Positions 9,966 to 21,123 are shown, counted from the stretch's first letter. The stretch is 64,000 bases of DNA from Symbiodinium natans (GCA_905221605.1 CAJNDS010002268.1:18501-82500); one strand, 5' to 3'. Numbers and translations are program-made. The notes: generated from the letters alone by a model not told the origin.

Positions 9966-10106
9966 AATCCCTTCCCCCCTAAACCCTAAGTCCTAAACCC
10001 TAAACCCTAAACCCTAAACCCATACTTGGGAACCTTTCACATGTCCTCCTCACCCCGAGCAAGGCCTCATCCAATCGCACGAGGTCTCCTGGACCGCCTG
10101 TCGCGT

Positions 10107-10728
10107 TTAGGGTTTAGGGTTTGGGGTTTAGGGTTTAGGGTTTGGGGTTTGGGGTTTGGGGTTTAGGGTTTAGGGTTTAGGGCTTAGGGCTTAGGGTTTC
10201 GGGCTTTGGGAATGGGGCTTTAGGGCTCTTTTGCCCCGGGGCCTTTCGGGAGTGTAGGATAATGTGAGGTGGAGCAACGCTCCTCTGATGCAGAGTTTTT
10301 TTGAACCTTAAACCCTAAGCCCGAAACCCTAAGTAACCTAAAACCCTGAACCCCAGAACCAAACAATTAGATCGGGGGGTGCAGGGTGTTGGGTCTCAAA
10401 ACCCTAAACGCGAAACCCAAAAAACCCTAAACCGCGAGTGAGTTCATTTCGAGCTCGGTAGTTGTAGGCTTTCGAGTAGGGATTTGTTGCCCCTCTCGTG
10501 CTCTCATCTTCTCTCACCGACCCTACCTAAAAAAGTAGGTTCTGGGATTCTTCAGGTAGGTTCTAATCCATGAAACCTACAAGGCCGCGGTCTAGGGTTT
10601 AGGACTTCTCTAAGGGAGTTACAAGGGCCAGACTCGGAGTTTCTGCAGGGAAACACTCTCAGGGGTACATCCTGAGGGGTCCGATACTCGGACGCCCTTG
10701 TGGACGAGTCTGGCTTTCTTGTGTGGGG
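10107..10728. other. telomere-like remnants and low-copy DNA
   Basis: 10107-10200 is TTTAGGG/TTTGGGG array. 10440-10728 is low-copy, with AGGGCCAGACTCG at about 10,629 matched by CGAGTCTGGCTTT at about 10,705 as an inverted pair. No gene seen. Confidence 0.5.
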
Positions 10729-10925
10729 CCTAAGCCCTAAGCCCTAAGCCCTAAGCCCTAAGCCCTAAGCCCTAAGCCCTAAGCCCTAAGCCCTAAGCCC
10801 TAAGCCCTAAGCCCTAAGCCCTAAGCCCTAAGCCCTAAGCCCTAAGCCCTAAGCCCTAAGCCCTAAGCCCTAAGCCCTAAGCCCTAAGCCCTAAGCCCTA
10901 AGCCCTAAGCCCTAAGCCCTAAGCC
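10729..10925 (-). repeat. variant telomere-like array (CCCTAAG)n
   Basis: About 28 perfect CCCTAAG heptads, followed by three CCCTAAA. It is the longest uniform variant array in the window and a clear case of clonal amplification of one altered unit. Confidence 0.97.
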
Positions 10926-11315
10926 CTAAACCCTAAACCCTAAACGCAAGCACCTGGGGCCCTGAAGCCCTTACAATCCCACAAGCCCAGACGCCCCTAA
11001 AACCTGGACCTCTTACGCCGCTATTCAAGCCCCTAAACCCCTGAGCTCTAAACCTTAAAACCCCAAACTAAACCCTTCAAGGCCGAAAACCCCAAAGCAA
11101 GGCCCTGACAGAGTTTTTGTTTTTTGAAAGGGTCCCCTGTATGTTCCAGTTGTAGTATTCCTTGGAAAGGACATCGCCCTCAAATCCTCAAGCCCTCAAG
11201 CCCTCAAGCCCTCAAACCCTCAAGCCCTTAAGCCCTCAAGCCCTCCAACCATCCAACCCTCCAACCCTCAACCCTAAAACCCTAAGCCCTAAATCCTAAA
11301 CCCTAAATCCCAAGC

Positions 11316-11800
11316 CACCGCAATTACAAAGTGCACAGTGGAAAGGAGCCTAGCCAGGTCGAGCCCCCCCCAGCCAACGTCATCGATTGGCAGACGCAAG
11401 GGTACGAGAGCTACGTTGAGTTTGCTTTCTGGGATGCCCGTAGTACCCTTATTCCCTTTTTAGGGGGTTTAGGTTCCCTTATAAACCCCTTTAAGCAAAA
11501 ATGGGCACCCTTTTTAAGCCTAGGTTACTGGGCAGCCTAGCTTTGATGAGTGACACGGAGTTCGTCAAGCTTGCAGGGATTGAGGAAAAGACCCCCCTGC
11601 CCCCACCATCGCAAGCAGCAGGCTTAAGCAACCAGCCCGTTCAGCTCCAGAATGCATTGGGACAGATGGCGTCCTATCGCTTGGTTGCGATGAAAGGCAT
11701 GGACATTGGCACCATCACGTCCTGCCAGAAGATCAAGCTTTACTGCTCGATCGGTATTTCCCACGATGAGTTGCTTTTGCAGAGGGCCCAGACTAAGGGA
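11316..11800 (+). CDS. exon-like coding segment interrupted by a MITE-like repeat
   Basis: After an ACAAAG acceptor-like site the + frame reads HSGKEPSQVEPPPANVIDWQ and TQGYESYVEFAFW. A short repeat (11,428-11,540) then intervenes. The frame resumes as SLALMSDTEFVKLAGIEEKT with a further 60 or so residues (MDIGTITSCQKIKLYCSIGI) up to a CCCTAAA array. Codon use looks like real coding sequence. No family recognised. It may be two exons with the repeat as part of the intron, or one exon disrupted by insertion. Confidence 0.45.
11428..11540. mobile_element. MITE-like repeat inside exon-like segment
   Basis: GTACCCTTATTCCC, GGTTCCCTTATAAA, GGGCACCCTTTTT and GGTTACTGGGCAGCCT match the TGGTAGCCCAGT and GACCCAG families (compare 44,682 and 52,700). 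The left inverted end is decayed. Confidence 0.6.
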
Positions 11801-11934
11801 CCTAAACCCTAAACCCTAAACCCTAAACCCTAAACCCTAAACCCAAAACCACCCCTAAACCCTAAACCCTAAGCCCTATAATCTAAGACATTTAAGACAC
11901 TTGAGCCAGGACCGTTCCTGACCAGCCCCTTCAA

Positions 11935-12150
11935 CTTCTGCGCTGCCCCGACTGGGGCTGCGCAGAGCACATGAAGGCGACTCACAAGCACCGAAGGGCT
12001 GAGGGCGAAAGGAGAAACCCAAAACCCATAAACCCATAAACCCTAAACCCTAAACCCTAAACCCTAAACCCTAAACCCTAAACCCTAAACCCTAAACCCT
12101 AAACCCTAAACCCTAAACCCTAACCACTAAACCCTAAACCCTAAGGCCCA
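11935..12150. other. exon-like island then CCCTAAA array
   Basis: 11,935-12,018 has a + frame LLRCPDWGCAEHMKATHKHR with a Cys/His pattern, too short to call a zinc finger. 12,036-12,145 is a CCCTAAA array. 12,150-12,520 is decayed repeat and low-copy sequence. Confidence 0.35.
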
Positions 12151-12535
12151 GGGTGAAAGGAGAAACCTGAAGCCCGAAACCCAAAAGTAGCCCTGTAGAC
12201 CCTGTGTTTCCTCCCAGCGCTTGAGTGGACAACCCTGGTCGTGACGAATTTTGCGGATGGTTGAAAGGCATAATGCCCTGAACCCCAAACCTAAGCCCTA
12301 AACCCGAAACCCTAAACCCGCAGGCCTAGAACCTAAGGCCCTAAAGCCTAAGGCCTTTGGGTCTCTATTTGGGCGCATACTTCATTCTGCAATTGGAGGC
12401 CCAAAGGAACCATACTTCTGTGGGTACACTTCGAAACCCTGTACGCCCTTAACCCTACACCCTACACCCTACACCCTAAACCCTAAACCCTGAACCCTAA
12501 ACCCTAAACCCTAAACCCCAATGATGCCGTCCCAG

Positions 12536-12607
12536 GTGTCGGCTGACGGCCTGCTAATGTTCACAAGCCATGACAAGAAAGTCTGCTTCTGGGCCACCTT
12601 TCTGCAG
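12536..12607 (+). CDS. WD40-like exon
   Basis: The frame VSADGLLMFTSHDKKVCFW fits one WD40 blade: an S-DG turn, hydrophobic strand b, S-D turn and strand d ending in W. It sits between CCCAG (12,531-12,535) and CTGCAG|GAAAGG, consistent with an exon of 72 bases and a GA donor of the non-canonical kind reported in dinoflagellates. A TTTAGGG array follows (12,612-12,697). The blade would act as a protein-protein interaction scaffold. The match is by eye. Confidence 0.55.
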
Positions 12608-12894
12608 GAAAGGCTTAGGGTTTAGGGGTTAGGGTTTAGGGTTTAGGGTTTAGGGTTTAGGGTTTAGGGTTTAGGGTTTAGGGTTTAGGGTTTAGGGCAG
12701 ACCTCAACAGGACCCGAAGCTCTAAACCCTGAAGCCTAAACCGTAAACCGTAAACCCCAAACCCGCGACCCCAGAATCGAAGTCTAAGCCCTAAACCCCG
12801 AACCCAGTTTATTCCGGTCAGGACCCCTTATAAGCCCGATTCAGATGTGAACGTACCAGTCTTTTCTCGTTGCTAGGTTCTGTTCGGCCAAGAG

Positions 12895-13011
12895 CCTAGG
12901 ACCCAGAATACGCCCTTATTCCATGTTTTTTAGCTGTTCAGGTTCCCTTATAAGGCCTTTTGACCCAAGAAGGGTACCCTTTTTTATTCCTAGGTTACTC
13001 TTGGGTCTAGG
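12895..13011. mobile_element. MITE-like element, CCTAGGACCCAG family
   Basis: Ends CCTAGGACCCAGA and CTTGGGTCTAGG are inverted repeats. The interior has TTCCCTTATAAGG and AAGGGTACCCTTTTTT. Relatives at 31,937, 35,478, 38,728, 42,605, 46,722 and 49,511. Confidence 0.75.
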
Positions 13012-13044
13012 AGCTCTAAGTAGGAGGGTTTACGAAAATAGGAG

Positions 13045-13127
13045 ACCCCAATATACACCCCCAGTAGTAGGATTCCCTTGAAATACGGACCCCCATAAGG
13101 TACCCCAAATTTCGGAAACACCCCCAT
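13045..13127 (+). repeat. dispersed repeat (GGTACCCCAAATTTCGGAAA family)
   Basis: It matches 44,580-44,670 on the same strand and 24,793-24,871 on the opposite strand. Core blocks are AGTAGTAGGATTCC and TAAGGTACCCCAAATTTCGG. Non-coding. Confidence 0.6.
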
Positions 13128-13159
13128 AGAGCTCTAAGCCAATTCTTAGGTACACCCTA

Positions 13160-13292
13160 TTCCATAAACCCTAAACCCTAAACCCTAAACCCTAAACCCC
13201 TAAACCCTAAACCCCTAAAGCCCTAAACCCTAAACCCTAAACCCTAAACCCTAAACCCTAAACCCTAAACCCTAAACCCTAAACCCTAAACC
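13160..13292 (-). repeat. telomere-like array (CCCTAAA)n
   Basis: About 18 heptads with a few CCCCTAAA octamers. 13,293-13,490 beyond holds the next island and short CCCGAAA remnants. Confidence 0.95.
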
Positions 13293-13328
13293 GCCCCAAC
13301 CCTAAACTCATATCTGCCAGCCGAGGCC

Positions 13329-13972
13329 ATGCCTGATTGCTCCGTGACATACCTTGAAGCACACTGCGGCGAGGCCGGGGGTTGGGGCCTTTGGCCTCCC
13401 TAAACCCTAAACCCTAAACCCGAAACCCGAAACCCGAAGCCCGAAGCCCTAGACCCTAAACCCTAAACCTGAACAAGGGTTACAGCGGTTTAGGGGTTTA
13501 GGGTTTGGGGGCTGATGGGCTCAGGGCCGAAGGCTTGAGAATTGCAAACGGTTGCAAATGCGGTTTTCGCGCTAGGGCTTACATGGGGAAACCCTATATC
13601 ACCCAAACCCTCGACCCTAAACCCTAAACCCCGAAACCCTAACCTCCTAAACCGAAACCCTAAAGGTGAAAACCGGTTCTAAGGAACTAGATACCCCATA
13701 TAACCCCAAAGCCCCCGGAAGCCCTGCATCCCCACCCCAAACCCTAAACCCTAAACCCTAAGCCCCAAGCCCTAAGCCCTAAACCCTAAACCCTAACCCC
13801 TAAACCCCAAAATCCCAAAACCCCTAACCCCGTAGACCCCTAAACCCCCCGCGAAGAACGAATGAGCTGCCCTGGGAGACGAAGCTGATAACCTGCCGCG
13901 GGTTGCCGCACTCGGCAGCGGCACTTGCAGCGCCTGGGTTCAACACATTGAGGCCTTGCGTGCCTTTCTTGG
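13329..13972 (+). other. two exon-like islands
   Basis: 13,329-13,399 reads MPDCSVTYLEAHCGEAGGWG. 13,872-13,972 reads NELPWETKLITCRGLPHSAA, then ALAAPGFNTLRPCVPFLG, before a TTTAGGG block. Decayed CCCTAAA sequence fills the space between them. No families recognised. Confidence 0.3.
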
Positions 13973-13994
13973 GGTTTAGGGTTTAGGGTTTAGG

Positions 13995-14210
13995 GTGTGG
14001 GGTGTGGGGAATGTGGGCAGGCTTCGTGGAGACTTCATGCGTTGCCATCTTCTCAAATGCAAGAGGACCTTGCTGTGGACTCTCTTTCACCTTATTGTGG
14101 AGTCTGTGAGAATCCAGAAAAAGGGAACAACGGTGCATCAAATTCCCAGCTTCCCTGCCAAGAACCGAGAGACTCGTCTTCAACTCAGCTCCACCCCTAA
14201 GCCCTAAACA
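13995..14210 (+). other. open unique segment, both strands
   Basis: Two + frames and one - frame are open here. One + frame has CGECG and YCGVCEN, a possible CxxC pair. With several frames open, none can be preferred. Confidence 0.25.
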
Positions 14211-14424
14211 TAGACCTTACAGAGCCAAAGCCCCGTAGACCCCATGGACCCCCTAAACCTGAAGCCCCAAGCCCTAAACCCTAAACCCTAAGCCCAAAAA
14301 ACTCTCAACCCTCAACCCTACGCCCTAAACCCGAAACCCTAAGCCCTAAACCTTAAGCCTTAAGCCCTAAACCCGAAACCCTAAACTCTAAACCCTGAAC
14401 CCGAAGCCCTAAGCCCTAAACCCG

Positions 14425-14484
14425 AACAGCCCAGTTGGTCTACGACTTCGCCCTCGCCTTGGCGGTGAAGCAGCAGGTCACGGG
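14425..14484 (+). other. exon-like island
   Basis: The + frame reads AQLVYDFALALAVKQQVTGS, flanked by CCCTAAA-type sequence on the left and TTTAGGG on the right. 14,640-14,820 is decayed repeat. Confidence 0.3.
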
Positions 14485-14822
14485 TTCAGGGTTTCGGGTT
14501 TAAGGTTTAGGGTTTAGGGTTTGGGGTTTGGGGTTTCGGGTTTGGGGCTTCGTGCTTTGGACCGAAGAACCCTAAACTCCCAAGTTTTTTAGGGTTTAGG
14601 GTTTAGGGCTTAGGGGTTTAGGGTTTAGGGTTCAGGAACCCGAAACCCCTGAACCCTAAACTTTTGAAACACCCTTGTTGAAAGGTGTACCTCTGGCCGC
14701 TGTACCCTGCACAACTTCGGCGCCTCGGCACTTGCGATTTTGGGGGTGATTTGGGGCTCTTGCGCCAGTTTAGGGGTTTGGGTTTACTATCTAGGCATGC
14801 GAAGGGGCCCCAATCTCACCCA

Positions 14823-14945
14823 TAGGGTTCTTAAAGGAGGGGGTATGTAATTCAATGTAATTCAAAGGTTCCCTAATACCCCCGTACTTCCTAAGCCTCC
14901 CTAAGCTTCATTAAGGTTCTCCAGGTACCTACCCCCCATGAACCC
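14823..14945 (+). repeat. dispersed repeat (GGTACCTACCC family)
   Basis: It shares AGGGTTCT, GGAGGGGG, CTAAGCTT and GTACCTACCC in the same order with 49,971-50,065. No inverted ends found. Confidence 0.45.
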
Positions 14946-15047
14946 TCCTCCCTCGAGGACCCCAAAGCCCCAGCAACCTGACTCCTGAGCCTGACTCCTA
15001 AGCCTTCCTTGAAGGGGCCCTTCATCGAGAGGTGGCTGGGCGGGCGC

Positions 15048-15724
15048 CCTAAACCCTAAACCCTTAACCCTCGACCCTAAGCCCTAAGCCCTAAGCCCTA
15101 AACCCAAAACCTTAAACCCTAAACCCTAAACCCTAAACCCTACACCCTAAACCCTAAACCCCAAATCCCACACCCTAAACCCCAAACCCCAAACCCCAAA
15201 CCCCAAACCCCAAACCCCAAACCCCAAACCCCAAACCCCAAACCCCAAACCCTAACCCTAAACCCTAAACCCTAAACCCTTAACCCTAAACCCTAAGCCC
15301 TGAGCCCTAAACCCAAAACCTTAAACCCTAAACCCTAAGCCCTGAGCCCTGAGCCCTAAACCCTAAACCCTGAACCCTAAACCCTAAACCCTAAACCCCA
15401 AACCCTAAACCCCAAACCCCAAACCCTAAACCCCAAATCCCAAACCCTAAACCCTCAACCCCAAACCCCTAAACCCCAAATCCCACACCCTAAACCCTAA
15501 ACCCTAAACCCTAAACCCTAACCCTAAACCCTATACCCTAAACCCTAAACCCTAAACCCTAAACCCTAAACCCTAAACCCTAAACCCTAAACCCTAAACC
15601 CTAAACCCTAAACCCTAAACCCTGAACCCTGAACCCTAAACCCTAGACCCTAAACCCTAAACCCTAAACCCTAAACCCTAAACCCTAAACCCTAAACCCT
15701 AAACCCTAAACCCTAAACCCTAAA
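15048..15724 (-). repeat. long mosaic telomere-like array
   Basis: About 680 bases of CCCTAAA heptads interleaved with uniform runs of CCCCAAA (15,176-15,250), CCCTAAG and CCCTGAG. It is the longest telomere-like block in the window. Confidence 0.97.
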
Positions 15725-15850
15725 GCAAAAGCCGCGGAGCCCAGGATTGGCAAGAAGCCGAGCCTCCTGACGCATTCTGCCGATGTCCTGCTTCTGGCCA
15801 ATGACGGGAACAAGCTGCTCACAGGACGCCTGACAGGCTCTTGCAGAGCG
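15724..15850 (+). CDS. WD40-like exon
   Basis: The + frame includes KKPSLLTHSADVLLLANDGN, then KLLTGRLTGSCRAF. The strand-turn-strand pattern with N-DG and LLTG fits a WD40 blade. The left edge is GCCCAG|GATTGG. A TTTAGGG array starts at 15,851. Confidence 0.45.
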
Positions 15851-16345
15851 TTTAGGGTTTAGGGTTTAGGGTTTAGGGTTTCGGGCTTAGGGCTTCGGGC
15901 TTAGGGTTTAGGGCCCTAGAAGCCTAAAACCCTGAAACCCTGGACCTACACCCCAACCCCCTAAACACACCGCCAGAGCGACCGTCGACCGTTGTCTCAC
16001 AAACTATGCTTTCGTACATAGGGGTGTGGGGTTTAGAGTTTAGGATTTAGGGCTTCGGGTTGAGGGTTTAGGGTATCATGGAAGGCGCGCCACCTGTCCC
16101 ATGTGTTGGCGATCTCGCCTCGGTTGGGGTCGTCAGATAGCACGAGGCGCCCGGGTTTAGGGTTCAGGGTTCAGGGTTTAGGGTTTAGGGTTTAGGGTTT
16201 AGGGTTTAGGGTTTAGGGGCTACCGTAAGACCAAGCGCAGGATGCAGCAACAGCATGCTGACCATGTATTGGCTCCAGTGGATGGATGGGGCCGAGGATG
16301 TGCAGGCCATGAGGGCACCCCAAAACCCTAGACCCTAAACCCTAC
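15851..16345. other. short arrays with two exon-like islands of opposite sense
   Basis: TTTAGGG blocks lie at 15,851-15,915 and 16,155-16,217. 16,078-16,158 is best read on the - strand (PGRLVLSDDPNRGEIANTWD, RWRAF). 16,218-16,322 reads on + as YRKTKRRMQQQHADHVLAPV. Low confidence for both. Confidence 0.3.
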
Positions 16346-16347
16346 GA

Positions 16348-16437
16348 GACGAAAGTTGGCAACGGGCCCTGCAGGTGAACATCGACTGGCGCCTCAACGT
16401 GACGGACGATGAAGGCCGGGGGTTTGTTGAGAGTTGA
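16348..16437 (+). other. exon-like island
   Basis: The + frame reads DESWQRALQVNIDWRLNVTD, then DEGRGFVES and a stop. The composition is strongly protein-like and the alternating hydrophobics suggest beta strands. It could be a blade of the same propeller protein; not certain. Confidence 0.4.
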
Positions 16438-16525
16438 ATCCTATTTTTTGAGGCCTAAACCCTAAACCCCAAACCCCAAACCCTGAACCCTGAACCCTAA
16501 ACCTCTCTTACTTATAAGAATATTT

Positions 16526-16760
16526 AAACCTGAAGGGTGTTCGTGGGGCAAGGTCCGTTTTTTTCGTGGGCAAGGTCCATGTTTTCGTGGGCAAGGCCCG
16601 TGGGCCTATTGTGGACCTTGCCCACGAATTTTTGGATGTTGCCCACGATGCCCACGAGTTTTTGGGCCTTCCAACCACCAAAAAATTTGTGGGCAAGGTC
16701 CAAAACTTCGTGGGCAAGGCCCAGTTTGTTCATAGGCAAGGTCCGTTTTTTCGGATCAGG
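16526..16760. repeat. short repeat of CGTGGGCAAGGTCC in both orientations
   Basis: The core CGTGGGCAAGGTCC occurs about six times forward, and its inverse GGACCTTGCCCACG and relatives occur in the middle (16,613-16,650). The block can fold on itself. Open frames on both strands here are by-products of the repeat. Confidence 0.7.
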
Positions 16761-16819
16761 CCTGGGGCATAGGGTTTTCGGGTTTCAGGGGCTAGTTTCC
16801 TTGAGGTATTCTTAACGTT

Positions 16820-18540
16820 TAGCTGCGCCAGGCAATAGAAAGAGTCCGGGGGACTGTGGGAGTGCGCTCTTTTTGGGGTTTGAGCTTGTTTGATGTCCCA
16901 TATGTGCATCTGTAGCCTTATCGGGGGTGCACGTTTAAGGTCGTGCGTCCTTCATTTTGTTGTTGAATCTCTTATATTTGCTCTTTTTTTACTTGTTTGA
17001 AGTCTCGTGTGTTAAGACATAAGTAAAGCAACGATATAAGAAGCCAAATATAGCACTATTCGACTGTTGTTTACATCGCAGCGGATTTCAAGACTCGAGT
17101 GGTGCAGGAAAAACAAGAGATAATCGTCATGGCAAGTCAACCTGGAACTTCCATTCCAGGATTGGCCAGAGAATTGGGGGAGAATGATGCTCACCTTTGA
17201 TGAAGCCGTTTCTGTCACAGGACTTCGTCTGAAGGGTTCAGAAACTAGACCCTTTTCATCCATTCGCGAGGTCGGTGCCGTGAGAGTAGGCGATCTACCG
17301 TGACTCTACTTCCGGAAAGGTGGAGCAATAGCTTCGTTGCGACCCATCACATACGCGAGGCAGATCATCATCTTGCCAGCTACCCCACCTCCGGACGGTG
17401 ATCCTAATGCATCAGTCGCCTATGTCACGTCCTCAAGCATGTGTACCTGCGCAAAGCAAGCTGAAACGAGAAGGATTGCGTCGACGTGTGTTTTGAAATG
17501 GCACTGCAATCGAGTAGGTACTCACGCGCGCCAGGCACTAGCGGAATTGATCTACATGATGGACAGCGTGGGGGGCATGCAAGTGAGGAGCTGGACGATC
17601 CAGTCAAACTTCATAAAGAAGATCGTTCTTGATCAAGAATCTCGGGAGAAGAGGCACAAGTTCATTCGAGACAAAGAGGTCCACGTGCAAACAACATGAA
17701 CCAGTTCATGGAATGGACAGACGAACGGATTCATGAACCAGGTAATCCAATCGAGAATCGGCAGGAGTCCAAGGTCATGGCAGCGCTACGCAACTTTTCT
17801 CGTGCAAGTGCCACAACATTAGATTGGGCCGTTCACGCTGAAGGGCATAGTGGGCGGGTTCTTCGACGGCGTGCTCGTGCACATGTTAGGGTCCGTCCGT
17901 CAGCGTGGCGTCACATGGATCGGGAAAGCCGTACTGGAGAGAACCTTGCGTCCGAAGCCGTCGCGTTCTGCCAATCAAAATACGAGATCGAAGAAGCCGT
18001 CGTGACTGCGGAGCATTTGGATTTTTGCATCCGAGCCCGCGAGCAAGTTCAAGCCAGCGATCTTCGATGACGGACGGTGTGTTGCCAAACATGGGTGCTT
18101 CGTTCCTCAAGCAATCGAGGGATTGTTGTGCTCGCTTAGCTGAGGCGGGTTCAATGTATTGGACTTGGTGAAAGCCCGCGAGTACTACACAGGGCCCGAC
18201 TTCCTGGAAAAGGCGAGGCGCGATCGGGAGCGCGGAAGTGCTGCGCTTTCTGGAGCACTGTGAGTTCAAAACGAATCGAAGCATCGCCCCCGCCGGCGCT
18301 TCTGAGCATTACGAAGGACAGACAGTAGACTGGTGAGTGTCGAAGCGTCACAACGAAGCCGTGGAGAACAAGTACGCGGTGTGCCTACGCCCCTTCATTT
18401 CCAGCAAGCGCGTTTCCTCACTGACGCAAACCGCTCGGCGCGAGCTCTTGCAAAAAAGAATGTCTTGTTTCGCCCCGTGTCCTAGAGACGCTGGAAATTA
18501 CAAAGGGAAAGTGGACGTCAAGTGCGCGGGCTTCTCCGAG
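16820..18540 (+). pseudogene. degraded coding block, unidentified
   Basis: This 1.7 kb stretch has no telomere-like arrays. It holds overlapping + frames at 17,337-17,699, 17,696-18,070 and 17,905-18,171, which look like one product broken by frameshifts. Examples are ALAELIYMMDSVGGMQVRSW in the first and LASEAVAFCQSKYEIEEAVV in the second. I recognise no family. It may be a relic of a larger mobile element or a retained gene fragment. Confidence 0.35.
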
Positions 18541-19190
18541 TAGCTGTCCCTGCCTGTACAAAACAACGCAAACTCCAAATTTCCTCAAAAACACCAAAGC
18601 CAAAAAACACAAAAGCGAAAAAACTGAAAACTGCAAAAGCAAAAGCAAGAACAAAAAACAACAGTTTCCCGGGAGTCTTACACGTAGGCCCCCTGATGGA
18701 AGAGTCCCAGTTTTTTTTGGGCTGCTTGGTTTTCCGAGTGGTTCTACCTTTTCGTGTAAGCAAGCAGAAAAGTGCAGTCCCATGGTTCCCCGTTTTGAAA
18801 GAAACTGATTGCATTTTTGTTATTATTGGTCCTCATGGCAAAGTCAAAACCATTCCCTGAACCTAGACCCAACCTTAGAAGGCCAAGTAAGCCCCGAATC
18901 AGCTCTGATAGGGTCCTCAAGCGCCCCGCGGTTGTTCTTCTTTTGGCCTTATGATAGAAGCAGGGTTTACAGTCGAGGGTTTCGGGTTTAGGCGGGGGCT
19001 GGATGGAAAACGCCGCGTTTGAAACGCCTATAAGCGAACCTGGCAACCCTACGCCGCCTTAGCGTGCCCAGGCCTTTGTTTGAGGGCTCAGCCTAACCCC
19101 AGACCCTCTAGGCTATGCTTGCGAGAATTGGGTTGTTTATCTGCCCATGAGGAAATGCATAGGGAACCACGAAGGACAAAGTGAGCTCAG
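18541..19190. other. A-rich and low-copy sequence
   Basis: 18,570-18,662 is strongly A/C-rich (AAAACACCAAAGCC type). The rest is low-copy with frames open on both strands, and nothing is recognisable. It may be the tail of the degraded block to its left. Confidence 0.4.
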
Positions 19191-19194
19191 CCAA

Positions 19195-19670
19195 ACCCCC
19201 AACCCCAACACCCCAAAACCCCAAAACCCCAACACCCCAAAACCCCAAAACCCCAAAACCCCAAAACCCCAAAACCCCCAAACCCCAAAACCCCTAAACC
19301 CCTAAACCCCTAAACCCCAAAACCCCAAAACCCCTAAACCCCAAAACCCCTAAACCCCTCAACCCCAAAACCTCCCTAAACCTCCCTTAACTCCTAAACC
19401 CCTAAACCCCTAAACCCTAAACCCCTAAATCCCTAAGCCCCTATGCCCCTGAGCCCCTAAGCCCCTAAGCCCCTAAACCCCTAAACCCCTAAACCCCTAA
19501 ACCCCTAAACCCCTAAACCCCTAAACCCCTAAACCCCTAAACCCCTAAACCCCTAAAGCCCCAAACCCCTAAACCCCTAAACCCCTAAACCCCTAAACCC
19601 CTAAACCCCTAAACCCCTAAACCCCTAAACCCCTAAACCCCTAAACCCCCTAACCCTAAACCCCAAACCC
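19195..19670 (-). repeat. octamer array (CCCCAAAA then CCCCTAAA)
   Basis: The first 180 bases are CCCCAAAA units and the remainder CCCCTAAA units. The array resembles the telomere heptad with one extra C. CCCCAAAA is the ciliate hypotrich telomere unit, but here it is simply one of several local variants. Confidence 0.95.
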
Positions 19671-19689
19671 TAAACCCTAGAATCCTGAA

Positions 19690-19763
19690 GCCCTGCAAGC
19701 CTACGGAGGAGAGCCCCAGCGGCTCACAGCCATTGCCTTGCAACGGGGAGGCCCACTTGTGGG
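19690..19763 (+). other. exon-like island
   Basis: The + frame reads EALQAYGGEPQRLTAIALQR, then GGPLVG, between the octamer array and a TTTAGGG array. Product unknown. Confidence 0.3.
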
Positions 19764-19867
19764 GTTTAGGGTTTAGGGTTTAGGGCTTAGGGTTTCGGGT
19801 TTAGGGTTTAGGGTTGTAGGGGTATAGGGTGTAGGGTTTAGGGCTGTGGGTTGTATGGTTTAGGGGC

Positions 19868-20833
19868 CAGCGCCCCTTAAAGAAAGGAAGAGATATACAC
19901 ATATATACATATATGTATATATATATATATGTATACCTTAACTCATAGCAAGGACCCCTATATAGTTTGAGGTATACTCCTTAATTCAGGGGAAGTGTTG
20001 GGCTCTTTGGGTTTTGGGGTTCTAGGATTTAGGAAAAAGGTTAGGGTTTCGGGTTTTGGAGGTCTGAGGCTTTTAGAGTTTTAGGCATGGGATTTCAGGG
20101 TTTTAGGGTTGTTACGAGTTTAGCGTGTTGGGGTTTTAGGGTTTTATTTTGGGGTGTTTTGGGCTGCGATATCGCACGGAAATTTCCTAACCAGACAGAG
20201 AATATTCCGGAGGATCATTGCAACTTCGGAGAGCTCCAGAATTGGAACCTGTTTTGGGCGAATCGAAAGTGACATGCCAGGTGGGCTGTGCGGTTGTTCA
20301 TGGTTTTGGGATTTGATTCGTGCCTGCCCAGTCTGGTTTCGACAAAACGGGGTTTCGCGAAAGCGGGGATTCGGTTGCCTTAAACCCCTAAACCGTAAAC
20401 CCTAAACCCTAAACCCTAAACCCTAGACCCGAGACCCGAGACCCGAGACCCTAAAACCTAAACCCTAAACCCGAAACCCTAAACCCTAAACCCTACACCC
20501 TATGGGTTTAGGGGTTGCGTTTAGCTAGCCGCAGGCTTGCCCGTTCCCCGAGAGCCCCCCCCCCCCCCCCCCCCCAGCAGCCCTTAATTCATTTAACTAG
20601 GTGCAGGGTTTAGGGTTTAGGGTTTTAGGGTTTAGGGTTTAGGGTTTAGGGTGTAGTGTTTAGGGTTTAGGGTGTAGGGTGTAGGGTGTAGGGTTTAGGG
20701 TTTAATCTTTCCCTCCTTACTTGGGTTCATAATAAGGGGCCCGAAATTTCAGTATGATTTCAACGGGTTATAAAGGCCACAGTTAACCCCTATTTATTTT
20801 GAGGTCTACGGTATACTCCTCATTTCTGGGACG
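19868..20833. other. AT microsatellite, dispersed repeat pair and low-copy island
   Basis: 19,893-19,933 is TATATA/ACATAT sequence. 19,945-19,990 and 20,787-20,830 share ACCCCTAT, then TTTGAGGTATACTCC. 20,080-20,385 is unique with a + frame ending in HCNFGELQNWNLFWANRK. 20,380-20,500 and 20,605-20,705 are telomere-like arrays. A run of about 20 C lies at 20,556-20,575. Confidence 0.5.
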
Positions 20834-21050
20834 TTCCAACCCTAAACCCTAAACCCTAAATCCCAAAACGCTAAACTAAGTCTAGGACCCTAAACCCTAA
20901 ACCCTAAGCCCGGAACCCTAAAACCCTAAGCCCCACACCCGAAAGCCTCGAAGGCCCGAACCCTAAACCCTAAACCTTAAATCTAACGGGCTGTCGCCCA
21001 CAGCCGGGCACGCCCACCAGCAGCAGGACAACGGCAGCAACCACAGCAGC

Positions 21051-21123
<73 letters not shown>

